Below are positions 1-11,381 of a DNA stretch of 64,000 bases, piece by piece. The notes below the pieces were generated by a model that was not told the origin of the DNA, ran no database searches, and saw only the letters and a program-made list of their open reading frames with translations. Source of the stretch: Branchiostoma floridae. Lineage: Eukaryota > Chordata > Leptocardii > Amphioxiformes > Branchiostomatidae. The position numbers and the translations under genes are program-made. The first letter of the stretch is position 1. Every line of letters starts with the position of its first letter. The DNA lies in contig NC_049996.1 in the NCBI RefSeq assembly GCF_000003815.2, positions 15,760,427 through 15,824,426 on the forward strand, in the 5' to 3' direction.

Positions 1-62
1 TGTGATATAGTCTTAATATATGACCAGGTGGTCACTTTTTCCATGTCTCCCTGACTGCATAC

Positions 63-337
63 TCCTACGCAGGGACATCCAACACCCAAACTGCCTGTCT
101 GGATGTACCCTGCTCTTCAGCCGTCACCCTTAGTTCCTGACCGCCCTGCTTATAAATATTAATGAGGTTACCTTACCCTTATACATGCAAGACAGCTTTT
201 GAAAACAGAAAGCATATTCTCTGATTGGCTGACAGCTGGTTTGGGGGGGGACGTCCACAGGAACTAAGAGTGACGGTTGAAACAGCAGGGTACATCCAGA
301 CAGGCAGTTTGGCTGTTGGATGTCCCTGCATAGGAGG
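63..337. mobile_element. Palindromic MITE-like element, ~75-bp terminal inverted repeats
   Basis: The left arm (about 63-139) and the reverse complement of the right arm (258-337) read almost identically, both opening with TCCT..GCAGGGACATCC and closing at TTAGTTCCTG. The intervening loop is about 118 bp. It sits just upstream of the first visible exon of the next gene, so it is intronic. No coding capacity. The superfamily is not assigned. Confidence 0.75.
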
Positions 338-375
338 ATGCCCTGATTGATAATTGTGATGTTCCCATACTCTAG

Positions 376-2183
376 GGACCTCCACTCCAGCATGTCCTAC
401 CTGCTGCGGGACCTGCAGAACTCAGGACCGGGCACCAGGAATGTGGATGGGCTCACTTTGGAGAGGGTGGAGCACTTCCTCAGGACACACAGTGTGGACA
501 GGTAGCACCAGAAACCCTTCAAATAGCCTCACATCCACGCATAGTAAAGTTCTTTGTTGTACAACCAAAGGATTTACCTGCCAAAGGTTTTTGAAGTTCT
601 GATGATTATTACCAGCTGTAAAATGCTAAATTTGCACTTTCTTTGAAACAATCGTTTTTCCGACCGCTCAATCATTGTGTCAATTGAGTAGAGATAGGCC
701 TGGCCCATTTGTTAAGACAATTAAGCATGGAAAGTGTTTTTGCATGGAGATAAAACATCAACTAGTCTAAGGTTTTATAGTAGTCTTTCTACCTTCCTCA
801 ATGCAATAATGACTGAACCTACTACCTGCAGCAAGGTACCATTGCAGTGGAAGAATTAGGTCCTAAAAGATGCTGCACTTTTATCCTGCCTCATCACTTT
901 TAGAACTGCAGTCTTCTCACTGTAGCTGTTGAAAAGTTGAAGATGAGTCCACAAAAGTTTTTATGAACAGCCTGCATCTTACAACAGTAATAACCTGCAA
1001 TGAGCTGAAGTCATCTTGTGTTTTTATGTCTCCCAACAGCGTCCTCCAGCTTGCAAGTCCTGAGGGGGGTCAGCCCAACTTCTACGGCAGCCCAACACGC
1101 CGGACAGCGGAAAGCGACTTGCCTGGTCAACCGCAACCCCTCCCGACCAATCACCATGGCAGCGGGATGCCACGGCAACAAGAACCACGCCCTTCGGGTG
1201 GCCAGTTGCCACGGCAACCCTACAGCTCTCAGTCACATGCTACCAGCTATGGTCATCCATCACGCCTCCCCAGTTACCATGGCAACAAATCTCCACGGCA
1301 GCAGTCTGAACCACGCCTCCCAAGTTACCGTGGCAATTCGTCACCAAGGCAACAGTCTGAACCACCTCCCACAGCTGGTCCACAGGCAGAGCTACCCAAG
1401 ACTCCAGCGTCTGTAAAGAGGGCCTTACAGTTCGAGGATGTGAACGGAAGGAAGAGCGAAGACGTCACGGGAAGTTCTCTGACAGAACAGCACCTGGCTG
1501 ACCATCAGAGGAGTATTGAGGAGAAAAGTGTCCCAAAGTTTGGTGTCGGTAACAACGACGTTCCTGCAAGCTATGATCACTCTCAACAAGGTTTAACTAG
1601 AGAGGCTATATCCGCACACGACAGATCAGGACAGCAGTATACTGTCCCAGCGCCCCCCTCCCCCAAAAAGCAAGGTGTAGGAACTCAGGGTGTTCTGGCT
1701 CACTCGTTCAACGGTTATCCACCGTCCGACTTTGACCATGACTCCACCATGTACGCTTCCCTACCCTCCAATGTGGGGAGACCGCAGTGGAAGCCAACAC
1801 CAACAAAAGTGTTCATGGACAGAAAGCCAGCAGCACAAAAACATCAAGAAAACGGTGGAACAAAACTGCAGTGGTACCAGTCACAGTTCTCCCAACCTTA
1901 CAAAGAAAACATTCCAGATCGATCTACAAATGCTCGCTCTTTCAGACCAGATGGTGCTGACGTCAGCAGACCGAACTCGAAACAGGACCATCTCTTCAGA
2001 GGCACCGTGTTGGACAGTTCTCTGAGCACGGTCAACGACATAGAGGCGCAGTCGATAACTTCAGAGACGACTGTCACGTCACAGGACGAGAGAGTCTTCC
2101 AACAGGAGCTTGCTGAGTTGGACGCCAACATTGCAAAGGTGCAGGCAAGTCTGAAAGGAGCTGTGACTTTCAAACTGCCATAA
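376..2183 (+). CDS. 3' end of an unrecognised Pro/Ser/Gln-rich protein (last two coding exons)
   Basis: Two exons are visible: 376-501 (acceptor tactctag, donor gacag|gtagca) and 1040-2183 (acceptor cccaacag). The joined codon AG|C keeps the frame open, giving about 423 residues of C-terminal sequence; the 5' exons lie outside the window. The first exon encodes a helical-looking stretch (SYLLRDLQNSG..LERVEHFL). The second is low-complexity, with repeated SPRQQSEP units near its start, KRALQFEDVN in the middle, and a short predicted coiled coil at the end (QQELAELDANIAKVQASL) before TAA at 2181-2183. The layout, a disordered linker closing with a coiled coil, is common in centrosomal and cytoskeletal proteins, but I do not recognise a family. 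The intron 502-1039 holds nothing I recognise. The gene converges on cytochrome c, the poly(A) signals lying about 140 bp apart. Confidence 0.75.
1205..1337. promoter_or_regulatory. Cluster of X-box-like palindromes inside a coding exon
   Basis: GTTGCCACGGCAAC (1205-1218), GTTACCATGGCAAC (1273-1286) and GTTACCGTGGCAAT (1324-1337) each match the palindromic RFX X-box GTTGCCATGGCAAC at 11 to 13 of 14 positions. They encode part of the repeated S-Y-x-G-N / L-P-R-Q segments, so they may simply reflect protein-repeat structure. Regulatory function is not shown. Confidence 0.3.
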
Positions 2184-2790
2184 AGAAATTCAGCTGAAGC
2201 CAGTGTTTGTATGAAAATGTTGCTCCAAAAGAAAACATATCATAGACTGTTCTTGCATCATGATATCATACCTCTAGGGAGAGTTGTATGCGTGGTGTTT
2301 CTGCTTACATGAAAAGTGTGTCATTGTTACATTTGAGTCAGCTTGTTTTAGATGCTGTGAGGGATTTTGTCAGAGAAATTGGTTGCCAAGAAATTAATTT
2401 TTCCAAATTGTAGAGAACAGTACAATTAGATAGCAGTAGTTGTATATAATCTTTACTTGATCAAATGTATTTTGGAATCAAATATTTTATATCCTACCCT
2501 TGCCTTGGTGCTATGGAATGGTTTGATATGCATGTCTTAAAACTGAGGACAATTGGAATAGTATTTTTCCTCCATTTGGAACATAGAAAACTAAATGTAT
2601 TTTGTTCATGGTTTACATGAATTTACTTTTGTACTTGCAGTGCCTTTTGAAAGCTGTAACATTAGTACTTTAGATAAAGTTTACAGCAAATATGGTTTTA
2701 TACCATGTTGTACACTCAGGAATGCAGTGCCTATATGTTTAGAATATCTTTTTTAGGAAATGTGAAATAAAGAAATTTACCAACCAATCA
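2184..2790 (+). terminator. 3' UTR and poly(A) signal of the upstream gene
   Basis: AT-rich noncoding sequence follows the stop codon at 2183. A canonical AATAAA lies at 2766-2771. No ORF of note lies between. Confidence 0.6.
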
Positions 2791-2911
2791 GAGACCTGGT
2801 TTGTTCACACATCACTACCAGCCTTATATAGAAAGGAAGTAAGAATGATTTTGATTGGTTGTTTTTCATACTTACATCATTGATTACAACAGAAATAATA
2901 TGCTGTGAGTA

Positions 2912-2917
2912 TTTTAT
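2912..2917 (-). terminator. Poly(A) signal of cytochrome c
   Basis: AATAAA on the minus strand, about 235 bases downstream of the cytochrome c stop codon at 3150-3152, gives a short 3' UTR. Confidence 0.55.
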
Positions 2918-3149
2918 TGAATGATTGTGTCATTGAATTACAAAATCGTGTGAGTTCAACGTCTCAGGCTTACAGACAAAGAAGCATTATGTGACAATAA
3001 ATCTTAAAAGTGAATTAAAGCATGTCATCTCCAATGATCTTGATGATGGTCAACTGATAGAATCTAAGGTAAGCATATGTTCTTGTACTGTGTTGCTGCC
3101 ACGTAAAGTGCTTCAGCATTTCTTGGCAATTGCACAGGGGTGGAGCCAG

Positions 3150-6100
3150 TTAGGAGCAGGCTTGTTTGATGTAGGCGATGAGGTCCTTGCGTTCCTTGGC
3201 TTTCTTGAGGCCTGCAAACACCATCTTGGTGCCCGGGATGTACTTCTTAGGGTTGGTCAGGTAGACATCCAGAGTCTCCTCATTCCAGATTATACCTGGA
3301 GAAACCATAATGAACAATTTAATTAAGTCGTATGCAACATAGGATTGTTATTGTTACTGTAGAAGCCAATTAATTGCACAACGGATAACCACACACTTCT
3401 GTTAATTGCACGGAATCGCCAAGTCCCAAACCAGTGCGGTCCAGCTGGATAACTTCTTTATTGCATCATCCAGATGATTGCACGAAATACATCAGCAAAT
3501 GAGGTGTGCAATTGAATGGCTTCTACTGTATTGGGTGGGTTGACTACTCTCTCTTTGCAGCCAGGGCTGCATTGCGAGGCGCTTACCATAGGCAAGGCTA
3601 AATTGCAAGGCTCTGGAGTAGCTGCCATTCGGTGCTAACTCAGGTGACCCCAATACAGCAGCAATTGCCACATGTGTGACTAAAGGACAGTAGGTATACT
3701 TTAGACTTGTTTTATGTATGTTTTTTCAGGAATAAAACTGTCCCTTGTAAAACTCACAGAGAGACAATGGAGGGCAAGTAGCTCTCTCACACAAATACAC
3801 AAACAGATAGAAATAGATTCATCCCTGGTGTTCTTGTATCACCCAGTCACTCACGCATACAACTTGCTTGTTAGAGAAAAGTCACAACACCGCATATTGT
3901 ATTCATGAAAGTGGACCTGTCCTTGGTGCTGATTGGTGTCATCTACATGACTTTACAAGAAACGAATATATCCGTAACATTCTATCCACACGTACACGGT
4001 AAGCATGTGCGTATAATTCTCCCTTTTCCATTCAACCACATGAATATATACAGGTGAATAGACCTGTCCTTGGTGCTGATCGCCTTCAACATCCTTTAAA
4101 AGAAACGGATAATAGTAACGTTCCAAGCAAGTTTCCATCCAAGCGTACTGTGCACTGTAATCATGTTCGTATAATTCTCCTTTCTCCCGTTCAAACACAT
4201 GAATATATACAGGCGAATAGACCTGTCCTTGGTGCTGAACGCCATCCGTATGACTTAACAAGAACCGGAAATTACGTTTCCGTCTACAAGTACTATACTA
4301 TAAGCATATGTTCGTTTAAAATTCTCTTTTTTTTCCGTTCAAAGACATGAAAATATACGGGCGATTAGACCTGTCCTTGGTGCTGATCGCCATCCGCTTG
4401 ATTTTACAAGAAAACAAAAACCTTCTAAGTATGTTTCCATTCACGAGTACACGGTACGTATGCTCGTATAATTCTCCTTTATATGCAGGCGATTAGACCT
4501 GTCCTCCTTAGTGCTGATCGCCATCCACACGATTTTAAAAGAAACAGAAATGTTCTAAGTACATTTTGATCCACACGACGTACACGGTAAGCATGCTCGT
4601 ACTGTTATCATTTTTCTATTTAAGCACATGCATAAACAGACGAGTGGGTCCGTTTTTGGTGCTGAATTCCACCCTCACAAAAGGAAACATACAGACGTCC
4701 TTCCTTGGTGCTGAGCGTCATCCAAATACAAGAAACGGAAACAACATACTTATGTTTCTATCCAATCAACCCACAGGCATACCTGTACATGAAACATTTT
4801 CCCATTCAAAACACCAAAGAAAACGTAAAGCTTTTTCAGCTTTTTAATGTTTTGCTGCCGCTATTGTAGTCTGTGTAGCACAAACTCTCACCGTTTTGGG
4901 CCGTAGCGGTGCCTAGCTATAGCCGTGGCCTCCTTCACAGACTGTCTGGAGCAGCGGCGTTTATTTTTTGGAGGAGTGCTGATTCGCGATTTTTACCTTC
5001 GCCGAGAAGGTTATATTTTGGGTAGCGTTTGTTTGTTTGTTTGTATGTATGTAGAAGACCAGGATAACTCAAGAACGCCTGGATGGATTGTATTGATATT
5101 CGGTATGTGGGTAGGTCTTGATGAGACCTGGAAACGATTAGATTTTGGGCCCCCTAGAAGCCTGTTACGGTACTGCAGCGGAACTTCCTGGTTTGAAATC
5201 TCGAGTTTTGAACATGCTGCGGCCATGATTTTTGAGTGGTAGACAGCTCTTGATGCCAAGAGTAAGTGGTGTAGGTTTGGGCCCCCTGGCGGCTTGTTTC
5301 GGAACTGCAGGGCAGGTTTAGTGTCAGACTTTAAAAGGGAATAACTCAACATGGGGTTAACAGATTGTTATGATTTTTGGTATGTGGATAGCTTAAATGA
5401 TGTTTCATATAATGACATATTAATAATGCAAATATTTATCTAATTTGCATAATTAATTATGATATTTTATGAACACGCTCAGTTCCATTATGGGACCATT
5501 GCAACATGTAACATTTGTAACTGAGAAGGACAGGAATATTGATTGATGTATATTATGCAAAATAAAGACCTAATTTGCATAATTAATGAGAAAATGCTAT
5601 AATTTAATTGTGGTAAATGACAGTAAATTTTTACTTGTAGCATTTGGAAGATATGTACGGGTGAACATCGTTGAACATTAATTACGCAAATGAGATCCTC
5701 ATTTGCATAAATTATAAGAAAATGCGATAAAAGTCTTCTTTCTAAACATAGATTGTGTACATCTGCTGTCTGGTGGAGGAGATGATCAGCTGATAAGCTG
5801 ATATGATTTATTTAATGGAGTTTTACCGTACCTGCCTCCCAACGAAGTCTATTTAGGACCTAGGAGGCAAGCCTTGCTCCCACCTAGAGGGCATATGTTT
5901 GAAAGACCCGCTAGGGCGCGGGATTTAACACCAGAACACCGTTACTGCAGCTCTTTACGTGTACCTAGACGTGTACCCAACAGTGAATGTTACCTTTGTT
6001 CTTGTTGGCATCCGTGTAGGCGAACCCCGCGCCCTGGCCAGTCTTCCGCCCGAACACGCCGTGCAAGTTGGGCCCCACTTTGTGCTTGCCGCCCGCCTCC

Positions 6101-6162
6101 ACCGTGTGGCACTGCGCGCACTTCTGGACAAACGTCTTCTTTCCCTTCTCGGCGTCACCCAT
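3150..6162 (-). CDS. CYCS: Cytochrome c, somatic type
   Basis: Two coding exons join in frame: 5994-6162 (start ATG at 6162, donor aaag|gtaaca) and 3150-3295 (acceptor ctccag, stop TAA at 3150-3152). The intron falls inside the glycine codon of KNKG|IIW. The product is 104 residues, the normal family length. Haem attachment is CAQCH at residues 15-19 and the axial methionine is M81 in [21 protein letters not shown] and the C-terminal helix [14 protein letters not shown] are typical. It carries electrons between complex III and complex IV in the mitochondrial intermembrane space and, in animals, triggers apoptosome assembly. No targeting presequence is present, as expected. The 2.7-kb intron is packed with repeats (two MITE-like elements, an RE1-like array, an AT-rich array). 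The promoter just upstream has a CRE and an X-box-like motif. Confidence 0.97.
3355..3530. mobile_element. Short TIR element (MITE) with TA ends, CTGTAGAAGCC family
   Basis: Starts TACTGTAGAAGCCA and ends TGGCTTCTACTGTA, about 176 bp. Internal sequence (TTAATTGCAC, GTGCAATTGAATGG) is also inverted. It resembles the element at 54681-54858. TA at both edges suggests a Tc1/mariner- or pogo-type target duplication. Confidence 0.75.
3529..3658. repeat. Short inverted repeat adjoining the MITE
   Basis: A TGTATTGGGT start (3527-3536) is mirrored by ACCCCAATACAG at 3647-3658. It may be a second small TIR element inserted next to the first; the arms are only about 12 bp. Confidence 0.35.
3905..4725. 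repeat. Tandem array of ~128-159-bp units, each carrying an RE1-like motif
   Basis: Seven divergent copies of GACCTGTCCTTGGTGCTGA start near 3914, 4061, 4220, 4368, 4496, 4645 and 4694. The first four are close to identical in the motif; the last three are degraded, with an inserted CCT in copy five. Between motifs the units share AAGAAACGGA.. , TACACGGTAAGCATG and CGTATAATTCTCC segments. Read on the minus strand the core TCAGCACCAAGGACAG keeps both half-sites of the REST/NRSF element RE1 at the canonical two-base spacing. The array lies inside the cytochrome c intron. Confidence 0.8.
5015..5340. repeat. Interspersed repeat, family shared with 61366-61600
   Basis: Shared landmarks in the same order include ATTCGGTATGTG, GTACTGCAGC.GAACTT and TTGAACATGCT, followed by a ..TTTTGGTGG-type block. 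The 5' end is a TTTG/TATG simple repeat. No open frame. Element class unknown. Confidence 0.6.
5405..5740. repeat. AT-rich ~125-bp tandem repeat with octamer-like ATTTGCAT
   Basis: Three decayed copies centre on TAATTTGCATAATTAAT (about 5446, 5572 and 5697), each followed by a GAGAAAATGC-like stretch in two of them. Intronic and noncoding. From 5741 to 5993 I see nothing else. Confidence 0.55.
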
Positions 6163-6252
6163 ATTCTTACAAAATCCCTCCTCAAACTCTGATGACAACT
6201 TCCACAACCTCCTCCGTCTTGTTTCAAGGTCGCAATGGAACGATGTGCCCTG

Positions 6253-6303
6253 GTTACCTAGCAACAGTTCTTTGGCGAACATTCGAAGCAGAACATGACG
6301 TCA
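6253..6303 (-). promoter_or_regulatory. Cytochrome c promoter: X-box-like motif and CRE
   Basis: A perfect palindromic CRE, TGACGTCA, lies at 6296-6303, about 135 bp upstream of the start codon. GTTACCTAGCAAC (6253-6265) fits the RFX half-site pattern GTNRCC-N-RGYAAC. Mammalian CYCS promoters are known to respond to CREB, so a CRE here is plausible conserved regulation. I see no clear acceptor for a 5' UTR intron next to the ATG, although TTTTGTAAG just before AATATG cannot be excluded. Confidence 0.55.
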
Positions 6304-6310
6304 CAACGGT

Positions 6311-6984
6311 TATCTTCTATGACATTAGAAACATGAATTTCGTTTGCCTGGCGTTGTCAAACACTGACATCACAATTCATTTTTTGTTGGTGAGCAAACA
6401 AGTGCATTGTTTGTTACGTTTAGTCCCGTGTAACGTTGGAGACGAACTTTGTTTACTGCACAAATAACATTACATGTACATTATATTTTGCCGATGGCCG
6501 GTTTTTGTTTTATGGAAGGTAAGCCTAACATCCAGCCGATCTTCTAGCGGCCAGTTGCAGCCAAGGAGAGCGGAGCTAGATAAGGTGACATTTCCAAACC
6601 GGGGCCCTGCCGGGATGTTTTATAAAGAAACGAAAAATCAAATTGTAACGTTATACCTAGAAAAATACACAAGTTATGCCCTTGAATCTTATCTAGACAT
6701 TTTGTGTATTTTGATGTCTTTGATGTCTTACACAGACTGTATCTTGAGCTTGATCTGGCTTTCCTCTAGTCCCATTCTTTTCTGGAGTAAAATAACATCT
6801 TAAGCCTTACCTAGAACAGTAATTCACATCTGATTATCTTTGTGGAGATTTCAATCTCTGTCTCCATGATATTGACTCTCAAACATATTTCAAACGAGAC
6901 TTAAGTTACTGTGACGTTAATAGAAACGTTAACGTTATATAAGGACAAGTAAAAGAACACAGCATGTATAAACAAGGTGACATG
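6311..6984. other. Intergenic, nothing recognised
   Basis: Unique-looking AT-moderate sequence between the cytochrome c promoter and the 3' end of the CYTH gene. Short frames here lack family resemblance. Confidence 0.5.
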
Positions 6985-7637
6985 TTTATTGCAAGAAACA
7001 CAAGTTGCATACTCTTTGCTTCTTCTTGAGGGAAAAATGACACATCTACTAAATAGTAACATGTAGTACACTGTAAAAACTGAATCTTTCAAATGGCATC
7101 TGATGGGATTAACACAACAGGGAGTCTACCACATTCATCACAGAAAACCAGTAGTATAAACAACTTGACTTTGACTGAAAGCATATCATATCAGTGCAGT
7201 ACTCTGCTTGTCACACCTGCCTAACATGTAACACTTCCATCGTGATTGTTTGATCAACATCACTTTATCTTCGATGCCATTTGAAGAGAATTTTTCTTTC
7301 AATTCTATTCTACTTGTCTTGGGCATGGTTTTACCAATATTAAATAATGTTACTGTCAATATAACCGTTGGCTACTAAATAGATATTTCAAGGAGGTTGA
7401 AAGAGGTACTGTAGTTCATTCAATGTTAGTCATCCAAGTAATAGCATATGCCAAAAAAGTAGTTAATCAAGCAACTAGATATGATTTAAGAAACAGTCAG
7501 ACGTTTTAGACAGCCATCCAGTGTCTTTCGTCAGTGACTCTGACTGTTTCAAAAATCATATCCAGTTGCATGAGTAACTGCTTTGGCAATATTTCATACA
7601 GTTTTCCCTTTACGCATTTAGTCTTATCTTATCTGTA
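6985..7637 (-). terminator. 3' UTR of the CYTH gene with poly(A) signal
   Basis: AATAAA on the minus strand at 6985-6990 lies about 650 bases below the stop codon. The UTR would contain the MITE at 7449-7588. Confidence 0.4.
7449..7588. mobile_element. Palindromic MITE-like element
   Basis: The left arm TGCCAAAAAAGTAGTTA..GGATATGATTT-like..GAAACAGTCAGA mirrors the right arm TCTGACTGTTTC..ATATCCAGTTGCAT..CTTTGGCA over about 55 bp. The centre holds CCAGTGTCTTTCGTCAGTGA. No coding capacity. Confidence 0.75.
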
Positions 7638-9467
7638 CTAATTAGAAGTGTGCTGATTGGTTGGTTCCAGCATGTCTATATAAGCAGTGTCAATGAGATC
7701 ACATGACTTGACGCCGAGTTTCTCCATCAGCTCATTGGCTATCTGTTCTCCCTCGTCTGCTGATTGGCCAGGCTGCATCATCACCTGCCAATGACAAGAC
7801 AGGGTTTGAATAATTGAAATTCCATTGACCAATCACAAAACAGGAATAGAAACACAGGTATCTGTGCTGTTAAAATAAAGAATGATAAAAGGAATGTTAA
7901 AGAATATAAAAAAATCTTTACAAAACTACCTCCAACTCCATGTAATGTCCCAGATTCTCCACATTGTCCACATGTATTCGGGTTTGTCCAACTAGATATA
8001 GGGTCCGCAGCTTTCTCACTATCCCTCGGATACCCAGTGCATGCCCAAGAGTCACCTGCAAAAACATATCAAAATTGTATGGCTTTATCTCATTCTCCCT
8101 TTCAGAATAAACAAATAGTATAGAATTGTTTGAGCATTGTGCTGACACTTGTGATGTTGACTATTTACCTAATAAAGCTATTTGTGTGTGTTCCAATTCT
8201 TTTGAGTATTAGTAATAGTATTATTAGAATAAGTACTATGTATGTATGCAAGCTATTTCCACAACATGGGAAGTATTAACCTGGAGTCCATCCTATTGTT
8301 AGCTTGGGTACCGTTCGGGTAGTAGTTCGCTCCAATGTTTATTATACACTACAGTCGCTTCTTGCTCCGACTTTTATTATACACTGTATATACATGTAGT
8401 CTCTTCTCTGCTAGCTATTCTTTCTGGGAACCTTGACATCTGTAACGTATGGAATCATCCAAATTCAAGACAAGGGCGCAGATTGGTCCCTACACATGAG
8501 CGAATTAAAGAATGGATTCACTCATTGTTTGCTGAAATTGCCAGGACCCTGGTCTTAGGTTGCTGATACATGTGTATGTTTTTACGACTCATAAGCCCCT
8601 ACAGACAGAGCAGAATTAAGACATTGCATGCCCCAAACCGCGTAGCTCTCTCCTTGTATCGATGGCTCTCTGTGTACGTAAGAATAATAATTATAGGTGA
8701 TCGTCACCAACCTTAATTTCTTCTGGGTTCTGAACCTTTGCGATGAAGAACACAGACTCTTTAGGGCCCTGCTGGTCCGGTCTATCATAGGAGATCAGCT
8801 CGGAAGGACAACCCTGGAAAAAGGGGGATTTTTGTTAGTATCCAGGCAGACTTACCAGTGGCATATTAAAGGTAGTATCAAAGCTGGCTAAGGAGTACAG
8901 TTGGCCAAAGGGCATCAGCCACTGGGAGCCAAACATACTCCTAGGCTGGCTTCACTCCTATTAATACTATCTTATGCTACCGTAAGATCTGCTCGGAGAT
9001 TAAATTATTGTTGAACTGTGGCTGTAAATCTGGTTGTTAACTGTTACATATTATACTGAGTGGAAATTATAGAAACGGACAGAAAAAATATCCTGGCTCC
9101 CGGGGCGGCTCCCAGCAATGCAAACCACTATGCCAAAAGGCTCAGTGCTGTTTGGCAAGTTCAGTTTGGCTGAAACCTCACTGTAACTTGAATACAATAT
9201 CAATGGCAACATCTAGTTTATCCATGGTCTAGAACTCATTTTCAAGAATATAAACCTTGGCAAAGGTTACAAGCTTCCTAACATATCAGAAAAGAAGAAG
9301 CTACTTTTTACCTTTAGATGCCTTAACTTGAGCCTTCCCCTTGGCACACAAAAGAAGGTGTCCTCTTGCACCAGCTGGGAGCCCTGTGATTGGCTGAGCT
9401 CAGAGGCCAGTTTGTGTAGTGAAGTGACGTCATGTACCCTTGCTTTAATCTCGATGTTGGACGGCAT
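7638..9467 (-). CDS. CYTH-domain protein (class IV adenylate cyclase-like / triphosphate tunnel fold)
   Basis: Four exons, all in phase 0, join cleanly: 9312-9467, 8712-8813, 7930-8055 and 7638-7784 (stop TAG 7638-7640), giving 176 residues. The N-terminus SNIEIKAR is the CYTH signature strand, but the first acidic position of ExExK is Asn. QEDTFFCVPRGRLKLR follows, then SYDRPDQQGPKES, VRKLRTLYLVGQTRIHVDNV with basic tunnel residues, and GHYMELEV with the acidic metal-binding strand. Length fits single-domain CyaB-like members. The CYTH fold binds triphosphates through divalent metals. Known members make cAMP or hydrolyse thiamine triphosphate or inorganic triphosphate, and sequence alone does not settle which applies. 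No signal peptide or membrane segment, so probably cytosolic. It lies between cytochrome c and the RJL gene on the same strand, with no sign of shared transcription. Confidence 0.9.
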
Positions 9468-10468
9468 GACTTCATAAAGGTTGATTGTTTATTTTCTCTG
9501 CTTGTCTGGAATATTAATTACAAAGGCATCATTGGGAAGCATTTATGGCTTCTATTAAGTTCACAGTTCATAGTAGACTCATTTTGTTATCAAATGAAGT
9601 ATCAAATTTTTCATTGATGATATCAAATTAAAGTTAAGGGGTTCCCCTATGTTTCCCTGATTTGGTTTTCCGTCCCTTCAATAACGTAGTAATGTTAACG
9701 TAACTGGTACCAATCAAATCATATTTAATTCAACAAATACTTTTGTTGTTAACAGCCATTTTAGATCGTTACCCGACAACATCGCTATCTTTTCGGGCCT
9801 GATTTGAAACAGGATATGTTATGCTAATAATAAGCCAACATGTACATTGTAACTTACAGTAAGACCACTGTAGCGACGAAAACGTTGTCTCTGCGTTTCT
9901 TGTCCGCTACGAAGGGTTTTCTAGTTGGCGCGCAATCTGCGACCTTTGACACCAAGAGGGTTATAGGTCATGGGTCAACGGCCTTCAGAACAGTTTCATA
10001 CCGCGAAGTTTGTAAAACATGAACTCAAGATATTGTCATCTTTAAGCGGTACGTAATGGGGTTTTTCGGTTATGATCTCTTATCAAAGTTATGGTATGCG
10101 TGATTTTGTTCGAAAAGGTGTAGCTTTAACAGACTTAGAAATAGGCCCTTGCTGCAAAAAGTTTTCTTTTAGTTTTAGACCAGGTTGGTTTTAGACTTAA
10201 CGTCAACGCTGTAATAATGGCTTAGTAACGTGTATGTGCAAGATTTGCTAGTCCTAAATGAATATGCCATCTTTTTACATTCGGTTAATAACCCTGTTAT
10301 GCTAACGAAGTACAATGTTCGTCAATTTACTTAAAATAACCGAAATGTTCAATAAAATGATGTGTTTATAGCTTTGACTTTGAGAGTATTTACCTCCTTT
10401 TAGATGGCAATACGACATAGAATAAGCAATCAACAGCATATCCAGTAGTACTACTTAGGTTTCATTGT
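9468..10468. other. Intergenic, nothing recognised
   Basis: Holds the presumed CYTH promoter. A 60-codon frame on the plus strand at 9840-10022 has no family resemblance or clear splice context. No repeat recognised. Confidence 0.45.
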
Positions 10469-11381
10469 TTTATTGACATAACATTTGTCTAAGCCTTCAG
10501 TAAGGGTCACAACTAATACCTGGTATTATGATTGATATAATAACAAAACACAAGGCAATGTATAATACCTGAATAACAGACTTTGAACCAAATCTAACTT
10601 AACCTTGCCCAAAGAATTATTTTATCCATTCTATTCTAAACAAATTAAAGAAAGTAAAATTTTAGTCAGACATGATTTACAGATACACTCATGATAATTA
10701 AGTCATCATGCCAATTGATGATAAAGCTCATTGACAAGTCCTAAATGAATACTCTAAAACTAAGTAAAAAGCTAATTTTTGTGAATACATGTACTGTAAC
10801 AGTAATTCTGAACTTTTTCTATTTGTGACACTGATTCAGAAATGAAATCATTTTCTGAGTAGCCAATTTGGGTAGCCAACTTCAAGTACTACTAGGGTAA
10901 TAGTCTATACAATACCAACTTACTAATATCTTCTAACTTCCTTAACCTTACTGACTCTGAGTTGTGCTAACACTCTTAACAGGTGTCTGTCTGTCTGTGC
11001 CTGACTGTCTGATCTTGGTCCTGTGTTGAAATCTTCATCGATACTCTGACTTTAACCTCTTAAATACTAATTCTGACTTTTCCTACAAGTTGTGCTAACT
11101 CTTGACAGGTGTCTGTCTGTCTGTGTCTGACTGCCTGCTCTTGGTCCTGTGTTGACATCCTCATCGATACTCTGACTTTAACCTCCTTAATACTAATTCT
11201 GACTTTTCCTACAAGTTGTGCTAACTCTTAACACGGTGTCTGTCTGTCTGTGTCTGACTGTCAGTGCCCATGGGTCTCTTGTCCTTCTGAGCCTCGCGTT
11301 CCCTCTCAGCCATCACCTAGTCCTGTACATGTGTTGAAATCCTTAACAAATTACTGACTCTAACTTTTCCTACAAGTTGTG
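10469..11381 (-). terminator. 3' UTR of the RJL GTPase gene with poly(A) signal
   Basis: AATAAA on the minus strand at 10469-10474 lies about 0.9 kb below the stop at 11382. Most of the upper half of this UTR is the tandem array at 10925-11380. Confidence 0.4.

Noticed and set aside
8835-8995. A possible MITE between GGTAGTAT and ATACTATC in the CYTH intron.
   Set aside because: The pairing arms are short and gapped; not enough to call an element.
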